Shown here: in pieces, positions 44,348 through 53,426 of the stretch
Numbering within the stretch: position 1 is the stretch's first letter
How the letters are laid out: every line of letters begins with the position of its first letter
DNA from: a virus
Direction: 5' to 3' (one strand)
Virus record (IMG/VR): IMGVR_UViG_3300009418_004817
Location: 1-64,000 of that record
DNA length: 64,000 nt
The notes under the pieces: model-generated
The model's input: the letters and a program-made list of their open reading frames with translations, nothing else
Told to the model about the DNA's origin: nothing
Database searches by the model: none
Position numbers and translations under genes: made by a program

Positions 44348-45187
44348 TCATATCTGGTGATCGCTCGCATACCATGTTCGTTTTGAAACAGCTTCATCCA
44401 CTTGAATACTATTGCAGATTATATTATTGCTCTTAAAATCATGTTCCATTGTTGTGAAAAACTCAAAAGTCACTTCCGGGAAGAATTTAGCAAGATAGTT
44501 CTTATATAAGTGCTTCATATGTTCGCCCTCATATCTTATTCTCATTGACCACCACTCCCGTGTATTGTATTCGGGTGGAGTTAGATACCAAGCTTTTTTA
44601 ATATCTAAATTATTGTAAAAATCTATACCATAATAAACTATGTGTTCTGCTTGTAATTCTAGAATCGCATATAAAGTGGTATAATAAGAACTATTGCACA
44701 AGAGCTTATCTTCATACACCGGAATTATATATTTCTCTGCCTCTTCGGGCATGTGTTCAATCGGGCGGCCATCATATGTATACATTTTATCCAGATTCCT
44801 GTTTGTGGGCCCTCTCCATCGATGAACATAGGGTTCATCTTCTGATATATATGGCAAATAACCAAGGTTGTTTAATGTCCCCCCTTCAAAATGTTTTTTC
44901 TGTTCTTCCTTAGCCTTTTGCCATAAAAGCCAATCAGGTTTAAACTTATTGGTTAAACATTTTTTGATTTTAATTTTATTAAACACAGAGGCGTTAAAAC
45001 CGGTGTCGGCGCTCACTGAATTGCACATAAGATAAATGTCTTTTTCTTGGAATTTATGCAAAATTTCTGGATTTTTGACCGTGTTTCTGTGATCATTAAT
45101 CAACAAAATATCTTTAATATTCTCATGATCCTGTTTGCCAAACATAGTCAGCGATGGGCCGGCGCCCAAAATACAAACTTTTTTCAC
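44348..45187 (-). CDS. GT42/DUF115-like transferase, candidate sialyltransferase
   Basis: The 279-residue protein begins MKKVCILGAGPSL, the glycine-rich strand-loop of the CstII-type (GT42) and MAF/DUF115 folds. At residues 164-192 it has L-C-N-S-S-Y-Y-T-T-L-Y-A-I-L-E-L, then A-E-H-I-V-Y-Y-G-I-D-F-Y-N-N, very close in shape to the GT42 segment with T-S-G-V-Y-x-x-x-x-A-x-x-L-G-x-x-x-I-Y-L-x-G-I-D-F-Y. GT42 enzymes transfer sialic acid from CMP-sugar. The CMP-sugar synthetase and NeuB in the same operon support such a role. A GTG start overlaps the upstream stop (GTGA). The match is by motif; another DUF115-type enzyme is possible. After its stop, 82 bp without a clear gene precede the radical SAM ORF. 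Confidence 0.65.
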   Translation of the reverse strand: MKKVCILGAGPSLTMFGKQDHENIKDILLINDHRNTVKNPEILHKFQEKDIYLMCNSVSADTGFNASVFNKIKIKKCLTNKFKPDWLLWQKAKEEQKKHFEGGTLNNLGYLPYISEDEPYVHRWRGPTNRNLDKMYTYDGRPIEHMPEEAEKYIIPVYEDKLLCNSSYYTTLYAILELQAEHIVYYGIDFYNNLDIKKAWYLTPPEYNTREWWSMRIRYEGEHMKHLYKNYLAKFFPEVTFEFFTTMEHDFKSNNIICNSIQVDEAVSKRTWYASDHQI

Positions 45188-45963
45188 TTTAAACTCTCAA
45201 TCTTTATTGTTTTTAAGCTAGGATCTGCTCTTAGAAATCTGATATCTCCAGCCCAAGTTTTCGAGGGTCCCCATGGGCGCTCAAATAAACATTCAGTTTT
45301 TGCAAAAAGGCTTTCATTGATAAAATGGTTTGTGATAACCTCGTGCGAACTAACGTGTTCTAGTGGCCACATTTTATTCATCCCCATGGCAATGTCTTCA
45401 TAGGTGTCAAACACTCTTGTCACCTTTAGCAAATTTTCACTATTTCCCATAAAATATATATCGTTTATTTGATGTGGCATGATGGTTCCATTTTCCGTGC
45501 GAACTCCTGTTATAGGGCCGGCTATGTAAAGCTTAGAAGAATCGTATTTTTCAAATTCAAACTTTTTAAACAAAGCAATATCGAATCTTGTCAAGACTAT
45601 TTGATCGTATTTGAAATTGTTCCTTTTTTCATGCTCTTCGGCTAGTTGCACTACTTTTTGTCTAGAATACCACATGCTCTTGAGACAATAAGCATATGGG
45701 ACCGGTAGCTTTTCTTTCTTTATATGACCCCTAAGCTTGAAATCTCTATTTGGTTCAAACACGCTTTTAATCGGTTTATATAGATTTTTAATTCCCTCTT
45801 CGTGAGGGATGCTCCAACTATGGATAAAGACATCAACATTACCATGAAACAAGATAGAGGGGTAGATGTACTTGTCATAGCCATAGTGGTAATCTATTTC
45901 TTCACCCTTGATCCACTTATCGACATTTCCTATAAATCCGGAAAGGCATAAAGCTACTCTCAT
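45184..45963 (-). CDS. Putative glycosyltransferase-like protein (DVFIHSW family)
   Basis: The 259-residue protein begins MRVALCLSGFIGNVDKW, followed by N-V-D-V-F-I-H-S-W-S, a pattern seen in a widespread family of glycosyltransferase-like proteins of bacteria and large viruses (L-C-L-S-G-x-x-R and D-V-F-I-H-T-W). A later R-F-D-I-A-L-F is a candidate metal- or nucleotide-binding element, and N-D-I-Y-F-M-G-N-S may be part of the acceptor site. A GTAGGTG site precedes the ATG. It is directly before the GT42-like gene (4 nt overlap) and after a methyltransferase. The biochemical activity is not known; transferase is inferred from family and context. Confidence 0.65.
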   Translation of the reverse strand: MRVALCLSGFIGNVDKWIKGEEIDYHYGYDKYIYPSILFHGNVDVFIHSWSIPHEEGIKNLYKPIKSVFEPNRDFKLRGHIKKEKLPVPYAYCLKSMWYSRQKVVQLAEEHEKRNNFKYDQIVLTRFDIALFKKFEFEKYDSSKLYIAGPITGVRTENGTIMPHQINDIYFMGNSENLLKVTRVFDTYEDIAMGMNKMWPLEHVSSHEVITNHFINESLFAKTECLFERPWGPSKTWAGDIRFLRADPSLKTIKIESLK

Positions 45964-45970
45964 TTTTCAC

Positions 45971-46705
45971 CTACCTATTAATATAAACTAAAATATTACT
46001 ATCTTTATCCATTATGTCTGTGCCCGGGCGGCGGTGAATATGTTCGCTTAGTCCACAGTGACGAAACAAATTCTCTTTATTTCCGATAAAATTATTATAT
46101 AAATCATCCACCACTTCGCGGGAATATATATCTTCTATAAATAATGCCCCATTTTTATTTAAATTCTTATAAAACTTATTTAAAACATACATCTGCTGCT
46201 CAGGAATATGTGACCCATCATCGATAATAACATCAAATTTTTTCTCATCTAGTCCTGTATATTTAAGTATATCGCATTCTATAAGGGATATATTATTCGG
46301 CAGATTAACTAGAAAAGCTGCGCGGCCGAAGGGGCGGCTGTCGACCGGTTTGTGGTTTTTAGCTAAAAGTATATCAACACCAATAATCTCAGGGCTACCA
46401 AACCACACATCCCAAATGCACAAAGAATGACCATATTTTATACCGATCTCCAGAACAGAATTGACATTCATATCCCTCCCTTTTGTGTATTGCCAATAAG
46501 TTTCTAAATAATTATGCGCCGAATCCTTATCGGACCAGCCACCGCACTGGTCCATTGCTAGGTCTCGGAAATAACGCCATTTTTTAAGAGAATGAACTTC
46601 TTTTGGCCATTTGAAATATTCCCAATCAAAGGCCCTAAGACCACTGCTCAATATGTGCATTCCGCTCTTAGACGCCATAATTCTATTATTTTTTCCAATA
46701 TCCAT
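45971..46705 (-). CDS. Class I SAM-dependent methyltransferase
   Basis: The start is placed at 46705, where GAAGGA precedes the ATG and the gene overlaps the epimerase stop by about 20 nt; the 46801 start of the open frame would overlap far more. The 244-residue protein has motif I S-V-L-E-I-G-I-K-Y-G-H-S, then I-I-G-V-D-I-L-L (post I), F-D-V-I-I-D-D-G-S-H (motif II, IDDGSH) and G-A-L-F-I-E-D-I-Y. This set resembles the CmcI/macrocin O-methyltransferase type that acts on sugars and small molecules. In the glycan island it could O-methylate a sugar residue. The metal-binding D-D-G-S-H is intact. Confidence 0.8.
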   Translation of the reverse strand: MDIGKNNRIMASKSGMHILSSGLRAFDWEYFKWPKEVHSLKKWRYFRDLAMDQCGGWSDKDSAHNYLETYWQYTKGRDMNVNSVLEIGIKYGHSLCIWDVWFGSPEIIGVDILLAKNHKPVDSRPFGRAAFLVNLPNNISLIECDILKYTGLDEKKFDVIIDDGSHIPEQQMYVLNKFYKNLNKNGALFIEDIYSREVVDDLYNNFIGNKENLFRHCGLSEHIHRRPGTDIMDKDSNILVYINR

Positions 46706-47678
46706 ATATTCCTTCATTAATTTCATAATATGGCCAAACAAATCTTTCTCTGTTCGGCTGCTTAACAGCCCAGCTCCACATTCTAGTAAGACCTTCTTCA
46801 AGATCGGTTAAATGTTTAAAGTCAAGCAATTCAACTGATTTTTGCCAAGTGCTCCAAGCATGTTTTGCTTCATGTCTTTTTTCCAAATAAATTGGTTCTA
46901 AATTGGTACCAGAAATTTTTATTAAAGTTTCACAGGTTTCTTTTATGGTCGACTCTCTTGTTCCGCCTAAATTTATAGTTTGATCAACACAAGAATCCCT
47001 CTGAGAGGCATTCCAAAATGGCTCTAACGAATCATCAACATAACTAAAGGCTCTTGTCTGCAATCCGTCTCCAAAAATAGTTGGGGCTTGCTCATTTAAA
47101 ATTTGAAACATCCAAATACCTAAAACATTTCTATACTTATCCCAAATATTTTGCTTAATGCCGTAAAAATTATGTGGCCTAATGATGGTATATTTTAGCC
47201 CATGTTGTTCATAGGCTATTTTCAAATCTTGCTCAACAGAAAATTTCGCAACACCATAAGGATCAATCGGAGCCTGTTGCATATCTTCATGGAAAGGCGG
47301 ATCATGTCTATTTCCATATACTGACATTGAACTGGCAAACACAAACCGCTCAACATTGTACATTATACTGCAGTTGATCAAGTTAACAGAAGCAATTAAA
47401 TTATTTTCATAATTAAACTTTCTAACAAATGGACTCAGCCCCTCGGCGGCGTATGCAGCAAAGTGATAAACTATATCAGGCTTGTATTTTTCAAAAACTT
47501 TCGAAATATCATCATATACCAAATCCAAACAATAAAAAACAACTTCTTTATTAATGTTTTCTTTATATCCGCCAGATAAATTATCAATACCGACAACCTT
47601 ATGATCGGTGTTATCAATTATCCAATCGGCCAGGCGGGAACCTAAAAGTCCAGCTACTCCAGTAATTAATATATTCAT
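46686..47678 (-). CDS. UDP-glucose 4-epimerase-like SDR
   Basis: The 330-residue protein starts MNILITGVAGLLGSRLADWI (Rossmann TGxxGxxG). It has H-F-A-A-Y-A-A-E, F-A-S-S-M-S-V-Y-G and the Y-G-V-A-K active site. These are the GalE/WbpP-type features, as is the N-L-G-G-T-R-E segment in the C-terminal domain. It probably interconverts UDP-sugars for the island. TAATG overlap with the fucosyltransferase-like gene. The substrate (UDP-Glc, UDP-GlcNAc or uronate) cannot be decided; a UDP-uronate is attractive because a sugar dehydrogenase is encoded two genes upstream. Length is typical. Confidence 0.85.
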   Translation of the reverse strand: MNILITGVAGLLGSRLADWIIDNTDHKVVGIDNLSGGYKENINKEVVFYCLDLVYDDISKVFEKYKPDIVYHFAAYAAEGLSPFVRKFNYENNLIASVNLINCSIMYNVERFVFASSMSVYGNRHDPPFHEDMQQAPIDPYGVAKFSVEQDLKIAYEQHGLKYTIIRPHNFYGIKQNIWDKYRNVLGIWMFQILNEQAPTIFGDGLQTRAFSYVDDSLEPFWNASQRDSCVDQTINLGGTRESTIKETCETLIKISGTNLEPIYLEKRHEAKHAWSTWQKSVELLDFKHLTDLEEGLTRMWSWAVKQPNRERFVWPYYEINEGIYGYWKK

Positions 47679-48607
47679 TAGATTTCATTCCTATCTATTC
47701 CATATTTTTTAAAATATAGATCATCAGCGCTGCCCCACGAAAACCAGCCCGGATAATTTGTTTCGCCCAAGTTCCTACGATCTTTAGGTGCTTTAGCGAT
47801 TTTCCACGGACTAAAAATAGCCACCTTTTCTGCTCCGCTAAGTGTAGCCGCCCACCAAGAGAACGTGCTATTAAATATTATAACCTGATTGAAGCTTCTT
47901 ATTAAGTTAAAATCGTCCATAAAATCATCACGCAATCCTCCAGAGCCGTCAATTGTTTCTTTTCCATTGCAATGCACAACAGGTTCCAGATCGGAAAAAC
48001 CTTCCACAAGGTGATTTATATATTCTAACGATTGCTCTGGCTCAACCCATGGAGAATTTGAAGGAGGGTTCGGGCCGATAGAAATTTCGTGCCTAATTCT
48101 CTCTATATCTTCAAGAGTGTAAGGGGACCATTTCTCCGCATCAGTAACAATATGAAGCCTATCATATTCAAACGATTGCAAAGCTTCCTTGAACGAATCA
48201 GCTGTGATATGATTCTTGTTGTGGCTAACTTGAACAAGCCTGTTCTGAAGTCTTAAATGCAATATTACATCCTTCTTATTCGTAATTGAAATCGAAGGAA
48301 ACCACCGCCTTATCTCAGACAAAAATGTCTTAAACACCTTAAAATCTTCAAAATAGCCATTAACCACTATATTACAATCCGGCAAATCGGAAAACAACAC
48401 TTTTTTATAATTTTCATCACTTATAACAAGGCTAGACAACGGAACAGGGTTGGGATTAACCGACTGGGATATGCCCATCTCGGGAATTGCTCGATGCTCT
48501 AAAAACAAGCCATGACGCTCGGCTAACAGCCTGGCCATGCAATACTGAAACAGGTTATTTCCGAACCCAATTGTCAGATTTGCTCTAACTGTTCCCTGTT
48601 TCTTCAT
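47678..48607 (-). CDS. GT11-like fucosyltransferase family protein
   Basis: The 309-residue form (start 48607) has G-F-G-N-N-L-F-Q-Y-C-M-A-R near the N-terminus, the GxGNxxFQYAxA signature of GT11 alpha-1,2-fucosyltransferases. It also has the strand I-L-H-L-R-L-Q (family H-x-R-x-x-D/G) and F-N-S-T-F-S-W-W-A-A-T-L-S, matching the S-x-F-S-W-W-A-A-x-L donor-site motif. An 8-codon longer start at 48631 is possible. It overlaps the sugar dehydrogenase by 23 nt. With the GDP-fucose-synthase-like SDR further along, fucose or a related 6-deoxyhexose is a plausible donor. The H-x-R motif is slightly off consensus, so activity is likely but not certain. Confidence 0.75.
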   Translation of the reverse strand: MKKQGTVRANLTIGFGNNLFQYCMARLLAERHGLFLEHRAIPEMGISQSVNPNPVPLSSLVISDENYKKVLFSDLPDCNIVVNGYFEDFKVFKTFLSEIRRWFPSISITNKKDVILHLRLQNRLVQVSHNKNHITADSFKEALQSFEYDRLHIVTDAEKWSPYTLEDIERIRHEISIGPNPPSNSPWVEPEQSLEYINHLVEGFSDLEPVVHCNGKETIDGSGGLRDDFMDDFNLIRSFNQVIIFNSTFSWWAATLSGAEKVAIFSPWKIAKAPKDRRNLGETNYPGWFSWGSADDLYFKKYGIDRNEI

Positions 48608-49694
48608 ATCTAAATAAGTCCCCGTATGCATTTCTCAATTTGTCTATAACTTCTGTACTCTCTCTCACAACGACATCAAAGCCGCACTCTGCCAAGGCAA
48701 CCGCATATTTCAACTGTTGTGATTCTTCAAGAGAAGCAACGCCCTTTTTATATGTAACGCCGTCAATCTCGACCGGTACGGCTTTATCATTCTTATCAAT
48801 GAAGTCTTTTACTTGAAAGTCTAAATGCTTGGTGTTAATCGCGTTAGATGCCTGGCAAATGTCTGCCGGCAGATCATTTAATTCGCAGCACCTGATAAAG
48901 GCTCTTGTGTCTCTTGGGAAACAGGGGCCGCCGAATCCAAAACCGTAGCCCAAATATTTTGAATTAACTCTGCTATCTCCCGCAACAGCAGCCAACACCT
49001 TATGGGGATCAGCCCCCATTTTTACTGCCAAATCGCCGACCATGTTGGCATAAGAGATTTTAACAATAAGAATACAATTAAGAGAGATTTTTATTAATTC
49101 GGTCTCCAATCTAGAGTTTTTAAAAATGCTAGGTTGGTTCAGGCACATCTTGGCATAAACCTCTTCCACTTCATTTGCTGCCTGTTCATTGTCTGCTCCA
49201 ATGTAGACACAATCAGGATATGCTTGATTTCTCATAATTGTGCCTTGTGCAATCATCTCGGGGTTGTAAGTTACAATCCAATTATAAGGCTGCAGCCTAT
49301 CAGATACAGTATCTGAATAACCTGGATTTACATTTGAAGAGATGACAAGATGTTTTTGGTCGCTTTGGTGTCCCAGTTCAATCAAGGAGCTTACAACAGC
49401 CTCCACTTGAGAAACATCATATTTGCCATCTGGGTCCGACGTGGTTCTGACTAATACAAAAACAAGCTCCGCATGTTCTATTGTTTTTACTAAATCTGTT
49501 GTTGCAATAAAATTTTTACTAGTGGAGAGATGTTCATTAACGCCGGGCTCATATGATATCAGAGTCTTATTGTTGATTAAGTCAACATAGTCCTGATTAA
49601 TATCACAACCAACTACGTTATATCCCGCACCTTCAAGCGAAAGAGAGAAACACAACCCCAATCTTCCTATACCGATTACAGATAAATTATTCAT
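48585..49694 (-). CDS. UDP-glucose/GDP-mannose dehydrogenase family protein
   Basis: The 369-residue protein has an N-terminal Rossmann segment (S-V-I-G-I-G-R-L-G-L). It also has S-N-V-N-P-G-Y and Y-N-P-E-M-I-A-Q-G, the helix E-L-I-K-I-S-L-N-C with Lys202, and the active-site G-G-P-C-F-P-R-D with Cys258. The family oxidises a nucleotide sugar twice to the uronate using NAD. It is about 60 residues shorter than typical UGDs (about 430), with a reduced C-terminal nucleotide-binding domain. GGAGGTTGC precedes the ATG, which overlaps the next stop (ATGA). A uronic acid in the glycan would make it acidic, in line with the nonulosonic acid genes. Confidence 0.85.
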   Translation of the reverse strand: MNNLSVIGIGRLGLCFSLSLEGAGYNVVGCDINQDYVDLINNKTLISYEPGVNEHLSTSKNFIATTDLVKTIEHAELVFVLVRTTSDPDGKYDVSQVEAVVSSLIELGHQSDQKHLVISSNVNPGYSDTVSDRLQPYNWIVTYNPEMIAQGTIMRNQAYPDCVYIGADNEQAANEVEEVYAKMCLNQPSIFKNSRLETELIKISLNCILIVKISYANMVGDLAVKMGADPHKVLAAVAGDSRVNSKYLGYGFGFGGPCFPRDTRAFIRCCELNDLPADICQASNAINTKHLDFQVKDFIDKNDKAVPVEIDGVTYKKGVASLEESQQLKYAVALAECGFDVVVRESTEVIDKLRNAYGDLFRYEETGNS

Positions 49695-50590
49695 CTTGCA
49701 ACCTCCTTAAAGAATTTCTCGTAATTTTTAGCTGCCTTGACCATTGAAATGGGTGACTCGATCTCGTTATTGCAGGTTTTACCATAGTCTAGTTGGGGAG
49801 GGCGAGGGTCCTCTAAAAAAGAAAAATCCCACTCTTCTTCTTGAACTATAGTTGCATCTTTTCCGGCTATTTCTTTTGTGCCGCCAGACGATGAACAAAC
49901 AATTTGACAACCACACGCTCTTGCATCGATCACTACATTCGGACAATGATCCAGATAAGCCAAATGTATAAAATATTTTGATGCCTTGAATAGCGACAAC
50001 AAAATATCCGAATCCAAGTTCCCAACATAAAATATCCTAGGATGCTCTACAATCTCATCTGGGTTCGGGCCAGCTACAATCAAACAGTCCTCTTCGTGTG
50101 AGAAGTTTAAAAAATATTCTATATTTGACTTTAACCTTTTAAACACATGCCAGTGTGACGCGCAGGACCAAATGTTGTTATATTTCTCGCGATATTCTTG
50201 AAATCCGGGACTAACTGTCTGTATGTTCAGCATATCGGCCCCATTATTGACAATGCAATAATTATCGTGTTTCCCAAACCACTTAAAAATCAAATCCTTG
50301 TTAAACTGTGTTTGGAAAACAATGCCGTTTGCTCTGTCATAAGTTTTTCGAATATTGTAATTCATCTTATCACAATCAAAATTAGCATTAAAATATATCC
50401 CGTCCAACCGCTGAATCATTGGAAGATCCGGCCTAATGCCAATGGATTCAATAAAAGTTAGTTTTAAATCATACGGAAAACAAGATTTAAAAGTCGTTCC
50501 GCGTAATTCAAGATATTTCATTAATTTCTGAGCAAAATAGTTGGGCCCAGAATTAGAATTTAAATTAACGTTCTCTAAAAAGACATTCAC
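49691..50590 (-). CDS. Glycosyltransferase, GT4-like
   Basis: The 299-residue protein has an N-terminal N-S-G-P-N-Y-F-A-Q-K-L, the glycine-rich acceptor-side loop of GT-B enzymes, then I-V-N-N-G-A-D and the C-terminal donor domain. That domain includes C-L-I-V-A-G-P-N-P, I-F-Y-V-G-N-L, H-L-A-Y-L-D-H-C-P-N-V-V-I-D-A-R-A-C-G-C and S-S-S-G-G-T-K-E-I-A-G, which is the typical E/D-x7-E-like donor site in a shortened form. A GTG start overlaps the upstream stop (GTGA). The fold is clear; donor and acceptor are not predictable. It is shorter than most GT4 enzymes (about 360-400). Confidence 0.78.
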   Translation of the reverse strand: MNVFLENVNLNSNSGPNYFAQKLMKYLELRGTTFKSCFPYDLKLTFIESIGIRPDLPMIQRLDGIYFNANFDCDKMNYNIRKTYDRANGIVFQTQFNKDLIFKWFGKHDNYCIVNNGADMLNIQTVSPGFQEYREKYNNIWSCASHWHVFKRLKSNIEYFLNFSHEEDCLIVAGPNPDEIVEHPRIFYVGNLDSDILLSLFKASKYFIHLAYLDHCPNVVIDARACGCQIVCSSSGGTKEIAGKDATIVQEEEWDFSFLEDPRPPQLDYGKTCNNEIESPISMVKAAKNYEKFFKEVAR

Positions 50591-51333
50591 AGCGAAGCCA
50601 GCCTTTGATAAGGCTTCAGGCTGCGTATGGTTTGCTCAGTCATAAGCTGATCTGTTCTGTTGACTCGATCATCAGACAGTGGGTTCAATCGATTATAAAC
50701 ATATAAAACTTCACCAATAGCCTTAAAATGCGCTGGACCAGACATCTCAGCCATTGGCCACATCATGGCTTGATCGCCAGTCGTTGACCAAAACTCGCCC
50801 GTCTTGTTCATCAGATCTTTTCTTTTTATGTTGCAAAACAATTGTTTCCGAAACGTTCCCAAATGAGAAAATTCCCAAGTTTTACTCCTAATTGAACCGG
50901 CCCAATAATGTGAATTAATTTTAGGATTTACCACTTCTCCAGTTGGCTCAACAACATAAGAGCCGTTTGTCATCCAGATTTTAGATGATTCATAAACCTC
51001 ATTTAGTTTACTTAACACATTTGAATTGTACAACCAATCGTCTCCATCCAATATAACAACAATTGTATCATCTCGTAGTGAATGAATTACATTATATAAA
51101 TTTTCCATCTTTCCCTTGTTAAAAGGATTAATTTTAAATTCAAATTTTCCCCGAATCAAAGAATTGTTTTCAATATATTCCTCAACAATAGAAGCGGTAC
51201 CATCTGTTGAATGATCATCTATATATACAATATCATATTCATCATAATTCTGATTAATAACAGAAGACAAATTTCTACTAACCCAAGCTTCACAATTAAA
51301 GGCCGGAATGACAATTGTAAAATGTTCTTTCAT
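50587..51333 (-). CDS. Glycosyltransferase family 2
   Basis: The 248-residue protein starts MKEHFTIVIPAFNCEAWVSR and has the GT-A marks of family 2: V-I-P-A-F-N near residue 10, the Y-I-D-D-H-S-T-D-G-T nucleotide-binding acidic pair near 37-46, and V-I-L-D-G-D-D-W (DxD) near 93-100. A later G-D-Q-A-M-M-W is in the position of the ED catalytic helix. It is expected to make an inverting transfer from an activated sugar at the cytoplasmic face; no membrane segment is seen. ATGA overlap with the preceding GT and GTGA overlap with the next, so it is part of a block of four transferase genes. Confidence 0.87.
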   Translation of the reverse strand: MKEHFTIVIPAFNCEAWVSRNLSSVINQNYDEYDIVYIDDHSTDGTASIVEEYIENNSLIRGKFEFKINPFNKGKMENLYNVIHSLRDDTIVVILDGDDWLYNSNVLSKLNEVYESSKIWMTNGSYVVEPTGEVVNPKINSHYWAGSIRSKTWEFSHLGTFRKQLFCNIKRKDLMNKTGEFWSTTGDQAMMWPMAEMSGPAHFKAIGEVLYVYNRLNPLSDDRVNRTDQLMTEQTIRSLKPYQRLASL

Positions 51334-53426
51334 TGTTTACTAACACGATTCCAAAATACACCCCTCCTAGACTTAAGATAATCAATAATACTGTCTACAT
51401 CGTCAGTATTAAACCATTCTTCATCAAGATGTTGTACGTTTTCATTAAGCTCCAGCTCGCATCCCAATAATTTAGCCTCTATAACATAACGAGGACAAGT
51501 ATCCAACCCAGAAGGTTTAAAACAAATTCCCTTAGCAGTTGCAAGCTTTTCTAAAACTTCTAAATGGGTGATATCACTAATAACGTCATATTCTATATTA
51601 TTTTCAGTACACCACTTTTCAGAATCCGCAAAGCCCTTTACCCAAGAACGAGAACCCAAAACAAGATATTTCTTCCTGTCCGCTGGCAATTGGTTTCTTA
51701 AGTTTTTTATTTGATCAAAAAATTCGCCATCAAAAATAGAACCCAAAACAAACAACTTGCTCTCATCTAAACCATTGAGACTGTTTTTATAAATCTCCAT
51801 TTGTTTTTGAGACATAAAATGCGTCATAACAGAGCGATTAACAAAGTTGGCAATTATTTTTCCCTTATCGGTCTCTGCATAGTCACATTCTTTCTCTTCT
51901 AGCATTTGATACAAGAATGGGTTCCTATATTCACAGAATTTATAATCAAATTCAATAAAATGATATTTAACCTTACTGTCAATAACATATTGGAGAATCT
52001 CATCGCTCATCTGTGAAATATTTCCAAAAATCCAAGTTGATTCTTTGTTAGAATCAATGAAGGTATTCGAAAGCTGGGCACAATTGATGGTTGATTTTGT
52101 CCCGGGGCTATCATCTATTAGAGCCTGCAAGCTTAACTCTGCCCCACCTAAAACCTGATGAGAAAAGAAATCGCTGACAAAAATAAAATCTTTTTGTTCT
52201 GCCACTGCAGGCTTATTATTAAGAAATATACTATTAACAAATTTCTTATATAGAACCTCTTTTGTAAAATTCTTGCGAATCCACTTATTCAGCTTTTTTG
52301 CTTGACTTTTAAATCGATTATAATCTTTATATACTTCGCGGAGCCTCTTCTTATATGAAATCTCGTTGGCATAACACCACAGAGAATCCTTTTGTAAGAC
52401 ACCATCCCAATGAGCTTCTTCTTGAATAGGCTGTAGAGTATATTCAACTTTCGCGAAATGCGCTTTATTCTTTGTCTTTCCTGTTTTCTTGTTCTTTATA
52501 GGAACATACAAAAAGTCAACATGCCCGCTCCAATCAGGAGCGACAACAGGAAGCTCATTATAAGCAGCTTCAAAAATAGGTAAACCAAATCCTTCTCCGT
52601 GTGTTAAACTAACCAATGATTTAATTTTTGAATGTTGATATAGTGCAGTTATCTCGTTCTCGGTCATTGATCCATGAAGAAGATACACTTTACATTTTCT
52701 ATCTTTGTTCTCATTCAATAATTGTGTTATTGCTTTCTCTGTTTCCAGACGATCTTGAGTTGAATCACATTTGATATTACACTTAACAACCAAACCAACT
52801 TCATCGTTTTTAAATTCCTCAACAAACCACTTAATTGTGTTATGCATGTTTTTTCTCGGAGAAATTTGTGCAACAGTCAGAAAATTAAAATTATGATCCA
52901 AATTTAAATCCAATTTTGCCGGCTCAAAGTCTCTGACGGGATAGTGAACTACCTCAATAGGAGTTGTGCATCGAAAATCCTGAATAACTTCTCCTGTTTC
53001 TTTGTTTTGAGCCTGATAAGATGAATTCTCATAAACCTGCTTGGAATGTTCAGAAACAGTAATGATTTTATCCACCAATATAGACTTTTCAATCCACTGT
53101 GGGGCGACTTTGGTAGTTTCAATGCCAGCAGTTACGCCAATATTGACTGGGGCCATTTTCTCCCATTCATTCGGAATAGTTACTTGAACAGATATATCGA
53201 ATTGACCTCCGGAGTTAATATAGGCATATGTTTTATCTAATGTTGCATCAATCCAACGTCTTTCTTCGTTGTCTTCCCATGTCCAACCGGTTTGGCCCCA
53301 ATTGATATTTATGAGATAAATATCGAATAGATCTTCACGACTTCTCAGCGAACGAAGAACAAAACGACCGTGTTCACCATATCCAGAACGACTTAATACC
53401 GGCGCTCTAACAATAATCTTTTTCAT
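51330..53426 (-). CDS. Double glycosyltransferase (GT4-like module plus second GT-B-like module)
   Basis: The 698-residue protein starts at 53426, where GGTGGA and the ATGA overlap with the previous gene support this ATG. The first 390 residues are a GT-B enzyme with S-G-Y-G-E-H-G-R-F, F-L-T-V-A-Q-I-S-P-R-K-N and H-G-E-G-F-G-L-P-I-F-E-A-A, the donor-binding E-x7-E site. Residues 420-698 look like a second, reduced GT-B half (L-G-G-A-E-L-S-L, L-V-L-G-S-R-S-W-V-K-G, C-F-K-P-S-G-L-D-T-C-P-R-Y-V-I-E-A-K-L-L-G-C) that lacks a complete acceptor domain. This suggests a bifunctional or self-regulated transferase. Substrates are unknown. Confidence 0.8.
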   Translation of the reverse strand: MKKIIVRAPVLSRSGYGEHGRFVLRSLRSREDLFDIYLININWGQTGWTWEDNEERRWIDATLDKTYAYINSGGQFDISVQVTIPNEWEKMAPVNIGVTAGIETTKVAPQWIEKSILVDKIITVSEHSKQVYENSSYQAQNKETGEVIQDFRCTTPIEVVHYPVRDFEPAKLDLNLDHNFNFLTVAQISPRKNMHNTIKWFVEEFKNDEVGLVVKCNIKCDSTQDRLETEKAITQLLNENKDRKCKVYLLHGSMTENEITALYQHSKIKSLVSLTHGEGFGLPIFEAAYNELPVVAPDWSGHVDFLYVPIKNKKTGKTKNKAHFAKVEYTLQPIQEEAHWDGVLQKDSLWCYANEISYKKRLREVYKDYNRFKSQAKKLNKWIRKNFTKEVLYKKFVNSIFLNNKPAVAEQKDFIFVSDFFSHQVLGGAELSLQALIDDSPGTKSTINCAQLSNTFIDSNKESTWIFGNISQMSDEILQYVIDSKVKYHFIEFDYKFCEYRNPFLYQMLEEKECDYAETDKGKIIANFVNRSVMTHFMSQKQMEIYKNSLNGLDESKLFVLGSIFDGEFFDQIKNLRNQLPADRKKYLVLGSRSWVKGFADSEKWCTENNIEYDVISDITHLEVLEKLATAKGICFKPSGLDTCPRYVIEAKLLGCELELNENVQHLDEEWFNTDDVDSIIDYLKSRRGVFWNRVSKQ

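Noticed and set aside
46706-46801. Longer start of the methyltransferase at 46801
   Set aside because: It would overlap the epimerase gene by 116 nt; the ATG at 46705 has an AAGGA site and a short overlap.
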